DNA of 64,000 bases from Bacillus sp. FJAT-50079 (lineage in GTDB: Bacteria > Bacillota > Bacilli > Bacillales > Bacillaceae_C), in assembly GCF_018343515.1 (NCBI RefSeq), contig NZ_JAGYPD010000003.1, positions 1 to 64,000 of the forward strand, in the 5' to 3' direction. The position numbers were made by a program, and so were the translations under genes. This document shows positions 53,909 to 62,138 of the stretch, in pieces (position 1 is the stretch's first letter; the number at the start of each line of letters is the position of its first letter). The notes below the pieces were generated by a model, which saw nothing but the letters and a program-made list of their open reading frames with translations, made no database searches and was not told the origin of the DNA.

Positions 53909-53984
53909 ATTGCGTCTCTTATCGATTAATTGCGCCACTTTTGAATGGAATTGCGTATCTTTCACCATTAATTGCGCCACCTCC
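53909..53984. repeat. Array of four ATTGCG repeats (5' side of the NERD gene)
   Basis: ATTGCG begins at 53909, 53929, 53950 and 53971 (steps 20, 21, 21). The unit TATCGATTA-type tail at 53921 matches the TTCGATTA tail at 52800. The same orientation as the array at 52747. It ends beside the argH terminator. Confidence 0.8.
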
Positions 53985-53989
53985 AAAAC

Positions 53990-54012
53990 AGCCGACTCAT
54001 TTCGAGTCGGCT
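53990..54012 (-). terminator. Terminator embedded in the 3' end of argH
   Basis: AGCCGACTC and GAGTCGGCT (perfect 9-bp stem, loop GAAAT on the minus strand), then GTTTT. The stop codon of argH (53997-53999) lies in this hairpin. Confidence 0.75.
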
Positions 54013-55502
54013 TTAAATGTAAATTCAAGCAGTTCTTTTCGGCAACGGGATAGAGCAGTAACCAAGTTTGCATGTTCCTCAATGGCATGGCCTAATAATT
54101 CTTTTCTCTCTCTAATCATTCTTTCCACTTCTTTTGGATTTGGACCGCCGCGATGACCCCTGATCGAAACGAAGTATTCGGGAGAGATAATTTTTTTCCA
54201 TTCTTCGTCCGACAGCTTCACTTCAACGAATTCATTGATGACGGAATTAATATCCTGCACGTCCCAGTCGTATAATTCCTTACCTTCATAAATCGTCTGC
54301 TTCGATATTTTACTAGCGATCGTGTGTGCTCTACGAAAAGAAATTGAATAATCTCGCGCTAACGTATCGGCAAGCTCTGTAATCGTAATACTTGATTTTT
54401 TCGCCATTCCTTTCATTTTTTCCTTATCAACTTGGAGTGTGGCTAGTACAGCATACATTAGTTTCATGACGCGATTGGCGTTATCAAAAGCACGATATAT
54501 ATGTGGCTGTAAATCGTCTTCCGTATCAACGATATCCCCAAATGGTGTATTATGAATCATGCTAATCGCGGCCAAAGCTTCGCCATATGCGCTGCTAGCT
54601 AAAGAACGTGAATGTTCAATTGAGACGGGATTGCGCTTTTGCGGCATAATGCTGCTAATTTGAACATATGGATCTGCAACTTTAAAATAGCCGAATTCCC
54701 TCGTTACGTATCGTAAAAAATCTTGAATCCATCTACCTGTATTAACCATGCAAGTCATAACCGCAGTGGAAGTTTCAAGCAAATAGTCGGCCCCGCCAAT
54801 ACAGTCGTACGAGTTCTCAAGCAGCCGATCAAACCCTAATAACCCACACATCCGCTCGCGGCTAATCGGAAATCCGGTTGTTGTCAAAGCAGCCGCCCCC
54901 ATTGGCGATTGATTGACAGTATAATAGGAAGCCCAAAGTCTTTTTATATCCCTTTGCAGAACATCATAAATAGCTAAAAGATAATGGCCAAGCGTTGTCG
55001 GCTGAGCCGGCTGTGTATGGGTATAACCAGTCATATACGTTTCCGAATGCCTCTCTGCTTGCGTTAATAAAATTTCACTTAACAGATAGGAATTTTCCAG
55101 CAACTCTAATAGATGTTTTCTTAAAACTAAGCGATACATTGCAATACCCATATCATTTCTACTGCGGCCAATATGGATCTTCCCGGCCAATTCATCCCCG
55201 ATTTCTTCACCAATTTTTGCTTCCATCATGAAAAATAAATCTTCGTATTCAGGTTGATAGCTAAGGGATTGCTTCTCTGTTTTCGCAATCTTATTAATCC
55301 CGCCAAGCATTGTTCGCGCTTCTTCCTTAGAAATGATGTTTTGCTCAGCGAGCATGATGACATGGGCGCGGTGAATATCGAACATCACTTCGAAAAGATA
55401 GTCGCGCTGATCATTGAACACAGGCATCAAGAGCTCTACTGCATATGTTTTTCCAGGAAAAGAAATACCTTCACTTTTAAGAAAATCATCCATTTTATTC
55501 AT
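53997..55502 (-). CDS. argH: Argininosuccinate lyase family enzyme
   Basis: 501 residues. Fumarase/aspartase superfamily signature SSIMPQKRNPVSIEH, with HIGRSRNDMGIA and TGYTHTQPAQPTT as the other active-site blocks. This is the argininosuccinate lyase pattern. No argG or other arginine gene is nearby, so this copy may be a paralogue with a different aminated substrate. ATG at 55502 used: GGAGATGA lies at good distance; ATG at 55511 is inside that site. The last codons are inside a terminator hairpin. Confidence 0.85.
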   Translation of the reverse strand: MNKMDDFLKSEGISFPGKTYAVELLMPVFNDQRDYLFEVMFDIHRAHVIMLAEQNIISKEEARTMLGGINKIAKTEKQSLSYQPEYEDLFFMMEAKIGEEIGDELAGKIHIGRSRNDMGIAMYRLVLRKHLLELLENSYLLSEILLTQAERHSETYMTGYTHTQPAQPTTLGHYLLAIYDVLQRDIKRLWASYYTVNQSPMGAAALTTTGFPISRERMCGLLGFDRLLENSYDCIGGADYLLETSTAVMTCMVNTGRWIQDFLRYVTREFGYFKVADPYVQISSIMPQKRNPVSIEHSRSLASSAYGEALAAISMIHNTPFGDIVDTEDDLQPHIYRAFDNANRVMKLMYAVLATLQVDKEKMKGMAKKSSITITELADTLARDYSISFRRAHTIASKISKQTIYEGKELYDWDVQDINSVINEFVEVKLSDEEWKKIISPEYFVSIRGHRGGPNPKEVERMIRERKELLGHAIEEHANLVTALSRCRKELLEFTFKADSK

Positions 55503-55685
55503 GCTTTTCATCTCCGTTCGTTAGTAAAGGCTCCTAATTAATTAAAATATACAGCATTAAGACGATACCTTCAACAACAAATCTAAAAATTCTAAAGGTT
55601 CAATAAAATAGGTATTAACACTCATGTGAAAATAAGGAATTTCGCATGATTTACACGTTCAATCCATTTATGGTATTTATTAGAT

Positions 55686-55716
55686 GTGTAGGTTAGTTAA
55701 ACTAATTAACCTACAC
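55686..55716. promoter_or_regulatory. Palindrome before the secreted PIG-L gene
   Basis: GTGTAGGTTAGTT and AATTAACCTACAC are inverted copies (12 of 13) around AAACT. The TTAGTT/AACTAA-type core recalls XylR/ROK operators. It lies 66 bp upstream of the gene start. Confidence 0.5.
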
Positions 55717-55781
55717 GCCTGAAAGGAGGGAATGAAGAAGCTTTCTCAAGTAAAACCTAAATAATGAAAGGGGTTACGTTG

Positions 55782-58283
55782 ATGAGGAAATTACGGCTAG
55801 TGTTTCTTTCCTTTTTATTAGCAATTTCACTCGTGCCGATTGGTTTTACTGCTGAAAAGGAAAAAGCAAATGTTGAACTTTGGAATGTGGTTAAGCCATT
55901 GGAGACGACTGTTACATTTGTGAATACGGGTGCACATCCAGATGATGAACGAAGCGATTTTTTAGCTTATTTATCAAGAGGGCTTGGTGTGAAAACTGCA
56001 AGCTTAATTGCTAATCGCGGGGAAGGCGGGCAAAATGAAATTGGCCTTGAGCTTGGCAACGGATTAGGAATTATTCGTTCGAGGGAAATGGTCGAAGCAG
56101 CTAAAATTACAAATGTAAAAGCTTATCATCTAAGTGAAGAGTTATCAGATGCAATTTATGATTTCGGCTTTTCCAAGACAACTGAAGAAACATTGGGAAA
56201 ATGGGGAGAAGAAGTAACGTATGAGCGTCTGATCCGCTTTATCCGTATGTATCAGCCAGATATTGTCATGCCATCATTCCGTGATGTCGACTCTCAGCAT
56301 GGCCACCACCGCACAATAACTGTACTTAGTGAACGAGCATTTCAAGATGCAGCCGATCCCAACGTATTCCCACATCAATTAAAGGAAGGACTCTCCGTAT
56401 GGCAGACGAAGAAGCTTTATTTACCAGCTGAATCTGCTTCAACCGCAACGACATCGATTGAAATTGGGATGTATGACCCGATATATGAAATGTCTTATCC
56501 ACAACTTGGTGAACAATCCCGCTATATGCATAAAAGTCAAGGAATGGGCAATGATATCCCGGTTGCTCCTAGACAAGTCCATTTAGAGTTAAGTAAAAGT
56601 ACTGTTGATACGAAAGGAAGCAATGATTTATTTGCTGGAATTCCATATAACTTTGCTGAATGGGCAGATGTTTTCTCGAAAAATCAAAATGATTTAAAAG
56701 TCCATTTTACAAAAATACAAAAAGAACTGGATGGCATTGTAGCTGCATATCCGAATCAAAAAGCAGTTTTTTCTAAAAGCCAGTCAGCCTTAAAAAATAT
56801 CCGCAATGTAACAAAAAAGGTTGAGAAATCAAAGCTTGATCGGGCTTTAAAGCATGATTTGCTTCATAAGCTATCGATTAAAGAAGAACAATTACAAGCG
56901 GCAAGCTTTGTGGCGGCCGATCTTGATATTAAGGTGGAAGCCGATTCTCCAATTTTAACGCAAGGTCAAAAAACAAAAGTTTCGATTACACTTGTTAATA
57001 ATGGCAAGGAGAAGTTAGATAAGGTCGAAGCGCAACTTATCGTTCCGAAGGGTTGGAAGGCTAGCAAGAAAAGCAAAGCAAAACAGTTAAAGCCGAGAGA
57101 AAGCGCAAAACTAGTATATGACGTGTCTGTCCCTAAAAAAGCAGACTTTTACGATGCATATGAAGAGCCTGTTATTCAAGTGCAACTCTCATATGAGAAT
57201 TCAGGTTCGCAGGTTCAACATATCGAACAATTAAACGAGACAATTGCCGTTCTTCCAGACGTTGGACTGACATTGCATCCTGAAGATATGGTCGTTAATA
57301 CAGCGAATATCCAGGAAGAAATGCCTGTGCAAGTAAAGGTGAAAAACTTCTTTACAGGGAAACATAGAGCGAAAGTAACGCTTGCTGTACCGGAAGGCTG
57401 GACGGTTTCACCAAAAGAAATAGCGGTCGATTTTTCGAAGCAGCTAGAGGAAAAAGAACTCAACTTTACGGTAAGCCCGCCTGCTCATATAACGGAAGGT
57501 AATTTTACCATTGGGGCGGAAGCAATCGCCAACGGCCGTACATTTCAATCAACGGTCCAAGAAATTCATTATAATCATATTGGGACGTTCTATTATTTAT
57601 ATCCATCGCAAATCAATGGTGCCGCGTTTGAATTGCTAAGCGACCCTGATTTGAAAATTGGTTATATTGAGAGCGGCTTTGATCAGGTTGCCGATTATTT
57701 GACGAATGCAGGTCTTTCAATTACAAAATTGACTGAGGCTGATCTTTCATCTGGCGACTTGAATCAATATGATTCGATCGTTGTTGGAATTCGCGCCTAT
57801 TTATCGAGAGAGGATTTGGCGGCGAACAATGCACGACTTCACGAATATGTAGAGAATGGCGGGCATTTAGTCGTTCAATACCATAAACCAGGTGATAATT
57901 GGAATGCTAATACGACAGCACCGTTTCCGCTCACGCTTGGAAACCCATCGATTCGTTGGAGAGTCACAGATGAAAATGCGAAGGTGAATGTATTGCAGCC
58001 GGAATCCTCACTATTCAACTATCCGAATCAAATTACGGATCAGGATTGGGAAGGATGGGTGCAAGAAAGAGGGCTTTATTATCCGATGGCATGGGATGAT
58101 CGCTATGAAACATTCGTCAGTATGGCTGATCCAAATGAAGATCCATTCGATGGCGGAATTTTAATGGCCCAGCACGGAAAAGGAACGTATTTGTATACAA
58201 ACCTCGTCTTTTATCGACAAATACAAGGTCAAGTCCCTGGGGGATATCGAATTTTTACGAACCTCATCAGTTATAAAAATTAA
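55782..58283 (+). CDS. Secreted PIG-L (LmbE-like) deacetylase with NEW3-type and C-terminal domains
   Basis: 833 residues. Signal peptide (about 1-24, LRLVFLSFLLAISLVPIGF), then a PIG-L N-acetylglucosaminyl-deacetylase domain: TGAHPDDERSDF (H52, D54, D55, E56), NRGEGGQNEIG, and SQHGHHRT (metal His). The middle (about 380-590) holds two NEW3-like beta domains (QAASFVAADLDIKVE and VQVKVKNFFTGKH). The end (about 610-833) looks like a class I glutamine-amidotransferase-like fold (DSIVVGIRAYLSR, GGHLVVQYHKPG). It likely removes acetyl groups from cell-wall or environmental polysaccharide. ATG at 55782 chosen (GAAAGGGG upstream). Confidence 0.85.
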   Translation: MRKLRLVFLSFLLAISLVPIGFTAEKEKANVELWNVVKPLETTVTFVNTGAHPDDERSDFLAYLSRGLGVKTASLIANRGEGGQNEIGLELGNGLGIIRSREMVEAAKITNVKAYHLSEELSDAIYDFGFSKTTEETLGKWGEEVTYERLIRFIRMYQPDIVMPSFRDVDSQHGHHRTITVLSERAFQDAADPNVFPHQLKEGLSVWQTKKLYLPAESASTATTSIEIGMYDPIYEMSYPQLGEQSRYMHKSQGMGNDIPVAPRQVHLELSKSTVDTKGSNDLFAGIPYNFAEWADVFSKNQNDLKVHFTKIQKELDGIVAAYPNQKAVFSKSQSALKNIRNVTKKVEKSKLDRALKHDLLHKLSIKEEQLQAASFVAADLDIKVEADSPILTQGQKTKVSITLVNNGKEKLDKVEAQLIVPKGWKASKKSKAKQLKPRESAKLVYDVSVPKKADFYDAYEEPVIQVQLSYENSGSQVQHIEQLNETIAVLPDVGLTLHPEDMVVNTANIQEEMPVQVKVKNFFTGKHRAKVTLAVPEGWTVSPKEIAVDFSKQLEEKELNFTVSPPAHITEGNFTIGAEAIANGRTFQSTVQEIHYNHIGTFYYLYPSQINGAAFELLSDPDLKIGYIESGFDQVADYLTNAGLSITKLTEADLSSGDLNQYDSIVVGIRAYLSREDLAANNARLHEYVENGGHLVVQYHKPGDNWNANTTAPFPLTLGNPSIRWRVTDENAKVNVLQPESSLFNYPNQITDQDWEGWVQERGLYYPMAWDDRYETFVSMADPNEDPFDGGILMAQHGKGTYLYTNLVFYRQIQGQVPGGYRIFTNLISYKN

Positions 58284-58288
58284 AGTAC

Positions 58289-58320
58289 TGCCAGGCCCCG
58301 ACACGGGACCTGGCACTTTT
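58289..58320. terminator. Bidirectional terminator
   Basis: TGCCAGGCCCC and GGGACCTGGCA around GACAC, followed by CTTTT. It lies between the convergent PIG-L and SIMPL genes. Confidence 0.75.
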
Positions 58321-58963
58321 AATACGTAAATTCCACTACCACATGGCTAATAATTTCCATCGTTCCCGGTTCGACCGACGTCGCCGCTTCACTTTTGAGA
58401 AGTGCAGTTGCTTGATATGGAATCGGTCCTGACTGTTGCCGGGAAAGTTCCGTTACAGACGATGGCGGCTTCACGAGCTGAATACCGAGTGTTTGGGCAA
58501 TCGTCTCCGCTTTTTGGCTTGCGTTGATGATAGCTGAAGATAATGCATGTTGATAGTAATAGTTATAGTGTGACGTATTAAAGCTGGTCCCAGAAACGAT
58601 ATTCGCCCCATTGTTAACAGCCGTATCAACAACCAAGCCTGTACGGTCAATTTGTTTTACCGTAATGCGCAGCATATGTTCGACTCGATAGCCTCTAAAT
58701 ATTTGCTTGCCGTCAACAAAATCGTATTGCGGATAAATCGAATAATTGGTGGTCTGTATTTGTTCGTCCTGAATACCAATCCTGTGAAGGGCATGTTTAA
58801 TCGTTGCCATGGTAGCTGCGTTTTTACCTTGGGCCTGTTCTAAAGAGGGCTCTTCTGTTGCCACACCTAATGTCACTTCCGCTACATCTGGTTGGATCGA
58901 TATTTTCCCTTCCCCATTCACTTTAATCATGTTGACTGGACGTTGACAAGCTTGCTCATGCAT
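58319..58963 (-). CDS. SIMPL-domain protein (DUF541)
   Basis: 214 residues. Starts with a soluble N-terminus, no signal peptide. SIMPL core: INVNGEGKISIQPDVAEVTLGV-like stretch (here NGEGKISIQPDVAEVTLGV), then QTTNYSIYPQYDF and YRVEHMLRITVKQIDRTG. The family has no settled enzymatic role; some members act in envelope or stress contexts. Good Shine-Dalgarno GAGGAGAG before the ATG. It lies divergently next to the MerR gene. Confidence 0.85.
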   Translation of the reverse strand: MHEQACQRPVNMIKVNGEGKISIQPDVAEVTLGVATEEPSLEQAQGKNAATMATIKHALHRIGIQDEQIQTTNYSIYPQYDFVDGKQIFRGYRVEHMLRITVKQIDRTGLVVDTAVNNGANIVSGTSFNTSHYNYYYQHALSSAIINASQKAETIAQTLGIQLVKPPSSVTELSRQQSGPIPYQATALLKSEAATSVEPGTMEIISHVVVEFTY

Positions 58964-59049
58964 ATTCTCTCCTCACTTTCCGACTTTATCTTTAAAGTAT
59001 ATTTTCAACTTTGATCTCCTAATCCCTGTTTTATTTTTAATTAAAATAG

Positions 59050-59080
59050 TTGAAGTTGACGTAGCGTCAACTTGTATACT
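59050..59080 (+). promoter_or_regulatory. MerR-type promoter with 19-bp spacer and dyad operator
   Basis: -35 TTGAAG (59050-59055), 19 bp, -10 TATACT (59075-59080). Inside the spacer is the dyad AAGTTGACG-TAG-CGTCAACTT (59053-59073, perfect 9-bp arms). Overlong 19-bp spacers with a dyad are the hallmark of MerR-controlled promoters. Confidence 0.8.
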
Positions 59081-59101
59081 GTAAATAAAGGGGGATTACA
59101 T

Positions 59102-59851
59102 ATGATTTCGATTCAACAATTATCTAAGCAAGCGAATGTCACGACCCGAACGCTTCGGTATTATGATGCGATCGATTTGCTTAAACCAACGGGAGCAACG
59201 GAAGGTGGTCATCGGCTATATGAAGAAACAGATCTATTTAAATTGCAGCAAATTCAATTTTTACAAAGAATCGGTTTTACATTAAAGGAAATAAAGCCTT
59301 TGCTTGAAACAAACAGTATCGATCCTCTCCTCCATTTGGAAAATCAATTGCGATTTATCCGGGCGGAACGGGAACAGTTAGCAATAATGGAAAATGAACT
59401 TATTGGACTCATTCATTCATACTCGCTGGAAGGAAAATTAGATTGGCAGTTAATCTTAAACATGATTCAGCATCATCAAGAAAACCATACAAAAGCAAAA
59501 CAACTTTATAAGCAATGGTTCGGCGGAAATGCGAAGAAGGTAATGGAAAACTTACCCAATATGAATAGACCAGATGAAGATACAAAAGAATGGATTGACA
59601 TGATCAGCCAATTAAAGAGATTATCAAATCAATCGCCTAGTTCAAAAGAGGTCCAGGAAATAGTCGGAAAAATGACATTAAAAATAAATGCGCTATATGG
59701 AGACAATGAAGAAATGGTCAACCAAATATGGGAGGTGCGAAAATCTCCCGAAAAATCGGAGCAGCTTGGCTGGTATCCACTCGAAGAAAAGCTCTTACGC
59801 TTTTTGGATGAGGCGTTTGCGATTTATGAGCAAAGAGAGGGGCGGGATTAA
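59102..59851 (+). CDS. MerR-family transcriptional regulator
   Basis: 249 residues. N-terminal MerR winged helix: ISIQQLSKQANVTTRTLRYYD, GLLKPTGATEGGHRLYEE-like text (here AIDLLKPTGATEGGHRLY), and LKEIKPLLE. A dimer helix (about 75-115) and a C-terminal TipAS-like effector part follow. ATG at 59102 has AAAGGGGG 7 nt upstream. It is likely autoregulated through the dyad in its own promoter. The following membrane-protein gene overlaps closely and may be its target or partner. Confidence 0.87.
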   Translation: MISIQQLSKQANVTTRTLRYYDAIDLLKPTGATEGGHRLYEETDLFKLQQIQFLQRIGFTLKEIKPLLETNSIDPLLHLENQLRFIRAEREQLAIMENELIGLIHSYSLEGKLDWQLILNMIQHHQENHTKAKQLYKQWFGGNAKKVMENLPNMNRPDEDTKEWIDMISQLKRLSNQSPSSKEVQEIVGKMTLKINALYGDNEEMVNQIWEVRKSPEKSEQLGWYPLEEKLLRFLDEAFAIYEQREGRD

Positions 59852-59852
59852 T

Positions 59853-60482
59853 TTGATTGAGTGGATTTTAGATCATAAATGGTTATTTTTCATCATGGGT
59901 GAAGTGCTATTTTGGGGAAGTATTATCGGCTTTATTTCATTAAGATATTTGTTTCGCTTAGAAAGCTTAAGTAAATATTTCATTCTTATTTGGATTTTTA
60001 GCGATCTATGGCTCTTTACGATCGGGGTATTAGATTATCGAAGAACAGGGGAATTTGCTACTTTCCAAATCATCATTATTATATTTTTGCTTTATGCGCT
60101 TACTTTTGGAAGAAGTGATATGAAGAAATTGGATCGTTGGATGAAGAGAACGATTAAAAAATGGAAAGGAGAGCCACTTGACGAAACGGATATAACAGAA
60201 AAACTTTATGGTATGGCTTATGCGCTTAAACAAGGAAAAGAATTCGCTCTCCATCTTCTTTTATACGTCGGTGTCATTATCATTTTTAGTTTCTTTTATA
60301 AAATCAGAGCGATCAACGAAATTACAAATGGAAACGGTACAGGGGATATGATCGAAAATGTCATAAAAAATGGATGGTTTGATCATCCATTCATCGGAAA
60401 AGTGACGGGGGTTTGGACGCTTGTTCTCGTGATTGACGCGCTTATTACGGTATCTTATTTCCTTTTTCCAAAGAAAAAATAA
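59853..60482 (+). CDS. Multi-pass membrane protein of unknown family
   Basis: 209 residues. At least five hydrophobic stretches: WLFFIMGEVLFWGSIIGFI, YFILIWIFSDLWLFTIGVL, FQIIIIIFLLYALTF, FALHLLLYVGVIIIFSFFY and WTLVLVIDALITVSYFLF. I do not recognise the family. TTG at 59853 begins 1 nt after the MerR stop; AGAGAGGGG lies 10 nt upstream. A coupled MerR-target pair is suggested by position. Confidence 0.7.
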   Translation: MIEWILDHKWLFFIMGEVLFWGSIIGFISLRYLFRLESLSKYFILIWIFSDLWLFTIGVLDYRRTGEFATFQIIIIIFLLYALTFGRSDMKKLDRWMKRTIKKWKGEPLDETDITEKLYGMAYALKQGKEFALHLLLYVGVIIIFSFFYKIRAINEITNGNGTGDMIENVIKNGWFDHPFIGKVTGVWTLVLVIDALITVSYFLFPKKK

Positions 60483-60512
60483 GCCAATGTTCTCCATTTA
60501 CATTGGCTTATT
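60481..60512. terminator. Bidirectional terminator
   Basis: AAGCCAATGT and ACATTGGCTT (perfect 10-bp stem), with TATTTT on the plus side and TATTTTTTC on the minus side. It serves both convergent genes. Confidence 0.8.
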
Positions 60513-60516
60513 TTCC

Positions 60517-61200
60517 TTATTCGGCACTCTCCAAATAAGTGATTGATACTTTTAAATTCGCGTTCTTCTCGCGAATGCGGTCAAGCAATTCCTTATCATT
60601 TGTATTATTTTTACTGCGAATGGCATACGTATATAAAATCATCGTGCCAAGGTTTGTCGTTTCCACCTGTCTTAGTGAATGACTTTCTGTATACTGCAAA
60701 AAGATATCATCTAACAAATATTCATGATTTAAGTTTTCTGGAATGGTTACCTTTAAAATCTGCGTGTCCTTGCCTTTTCCGTATTCAAATTTATAAAGCA
60801 AGTAAAAAATGAGACTAGCAAATACGGTTAAAACAATCGCCAATCCAAACTGAAACAAACCGCTCGTCATTCCTACACAAAGACCAAAAAAGATATAAGC
60901 AATATCCTTCGCATCTGTCACAGCACTGCGGAAGCGGATCAATGAAAAGACGGCAAATAATCCGAAGGCGACACCTGCGTTTCCGCTGACGACATTCATG
61001 ACGACAGACACAATCACACTCATCATAATAATCGTATGGACGAATGCTTGTGAATATCGTTCACCTGTAAACGTAGCTTGATAGACTTTTGTAATGACTA
61101 AACTAAGAACTAATGCAAGGGCCATCGCTATGATGCTCATCCATATGCTCGCTTCGCCAACGACACCTTTTGTTGAAAAAATACCTTGTAATATATCCAT
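60517..61200 (-). CDS. DUF4956 membrane protein
   Basis: 227 residues. Four or five N-terminal helices (ASIWMSIIAMALALVLSLVI, FVHTIIMMSVIVSVVMNVV, FGLFAVFSLIRFRSAV, FFGLCVGMTSGLFQFGLAIVL) and a soluble tail. RFRSAVTDAKDIAYIFFGLC is the DUF4956 signature. In many bacteria this family is encoded next to a VTC-domain protein, as here. It probably gives the membrane part of a polyphosphate-linked complex. Follows the VTC gene with a 1-nt gap. Confidence 0.85.
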   Translation of the reverse strand: MDILQGIFSTKGVVGEASIWMSIIAMALALVLSLVITKVYQATFTGERYSQAFVHTIIMMSVIVSVVMNVVSGNAGVAFGLFAVFSLIRFRSAVTDAKDIAYIFFGLCVGMTSGLFQFGLAIVLTVFASLIFYLLYKFEYGKGKDTQILKVTIPENLNHEYLLDDIFLQYTESHSLRQVETTNLGTMILYTYAIRSKNNTNDKELLDRIREKNANLKVSITYLESAE

Positions 61201-61201
61201 C

Positions 61202-61963
61202 TTAAACTCCTCCTAATAATATCGGCTCTTGAGTTATTCCACTCGGAAGCTCTTCGCTTTTTAGCAGCTCTAAACTAGTGCAAAACTTTGAGGCGCTTCT
61301 TTGTTCACATTGCAAATCTTGTAAAATACGAGTTAACCATAATGGCACACTATCACTTACCTTTACTTCGAGAACGACTAAATTTGGATCAATAAAATTT
61401 TTGCCAAAGGGTCCGTGTTCAATGGCTAAGTCGTTGTTGCGGCAACGCAGATTTAAATCAAAGGTGATGCGTAGATCAGGATCATCTAGATGATGTAGTG
61501 CGTGCCGGTCATAGCTGACAACCATCTCGGGGGACAGTTCATACAATTGTTTAAAATGATCAATTTCCCGTAAAACTTGAGTGTTCGATGTGTCATACTC
61601 GTCAAGAGACATCCGGGGCTTTTCAAATAAGTAATCATAGGCTTCCGCCAATGGCATACGCAATCTTCTCTTATTTACTACTTTTTTATGTTTCTGTTTA
61701 ACTTCGAAAAATGCCGTTCCGTTAATATCGGTGTCATCGTATATACGTAGCCGTAATTTTTGACGAAATTTATACTTATTCTTCGTTTCAAAGTAGATCT
61801 TTTTATCTGGGCTTTCAAAGTACAGACTCGTCACCGTATACTTACCGTCGGCACCATAACGGTCTGGGCGCATATGAGGCAATAATTGCTTAACGAGTTC
61901 GGTATATTGATCCAGCGTAATTAAGTACTTTTGCTCTCTCCTTCTGAAAATTTCAATGGGCAT
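61202..61963 (-). CDS. VTC-domain protein (polyphosphate polymerase family)
   Basis: 253 residues. VTC domain throughout: RREQKYLITLDQYTELV, SLYFESPDKKIYFETKNKYKFRQKLRLRIYD-like (here FRQKLRLRIYDD), AFFEVKQKHKKVVNKRR and VVLEVKVSD. The basic and acidic residues lining the tunnel of the family (KYLI, RLRIY, EVKQKHK, DRHAL) are kept. Eukaryotic Vtc4 makes polyphosphate from ATP; bacterial members are presumed similar. ATG at 61963 has AAAGGAGATG upstream; the extra upstream frame lacks such a site. Confidence 0.85.
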   Translation of the reverse strand: MPIEIFRRREQKYLITLDQYTELVKQLLPHMRPDRYGADGKYTVTSLYFESPDKKIYFETKNKYKFRQKLRLRIYDDTDINGTAFFEVKQKHKKVVNKRRLRMPLAEAYDYLFEKPRMSLDEYDTSNTQVLREIDHFKQLYELSPEMVVSYDRHALHHLDDPDLRITFDLNLRCRNNDLAIEHGPFGKNFIDPNLVVLEVKVSDSVPLWLTRILQDLQCEQRSASKFCTSLELLKSEELPSGITQEPILLGGV

Positions 61964-62138
61964 TATGTCATCTCCTTTACTCGATGACTTTATGGTACCC
62001 TTATTATCTGAGAGTGCCGTATGAGCTAGATTAAAATTGTATGAGTTTTCCATGAGAGTTTATCATTGTCTCTTTTTGTAAAAATAAACCTTATTTTATG
62101 TCAGAATAATGTTAAAATGGCTTGGGGAGGAATAATAA

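Noticed and set aside
52747-53984. ATTGCG arrays read as a CRISPR
   Set aside because: The unit is 20-21 bp in total, with no constant repeat plus unique spacer of 25-40 bp, and no cas genes are near. It is a direct-repeat array.
59688-59852. Long upstream extension of the unknown membrane protein into the MerR gene
   Set aside because: It lies out of frame within the MerR coding region; the start at 59853 follows directly after the MerR stop.
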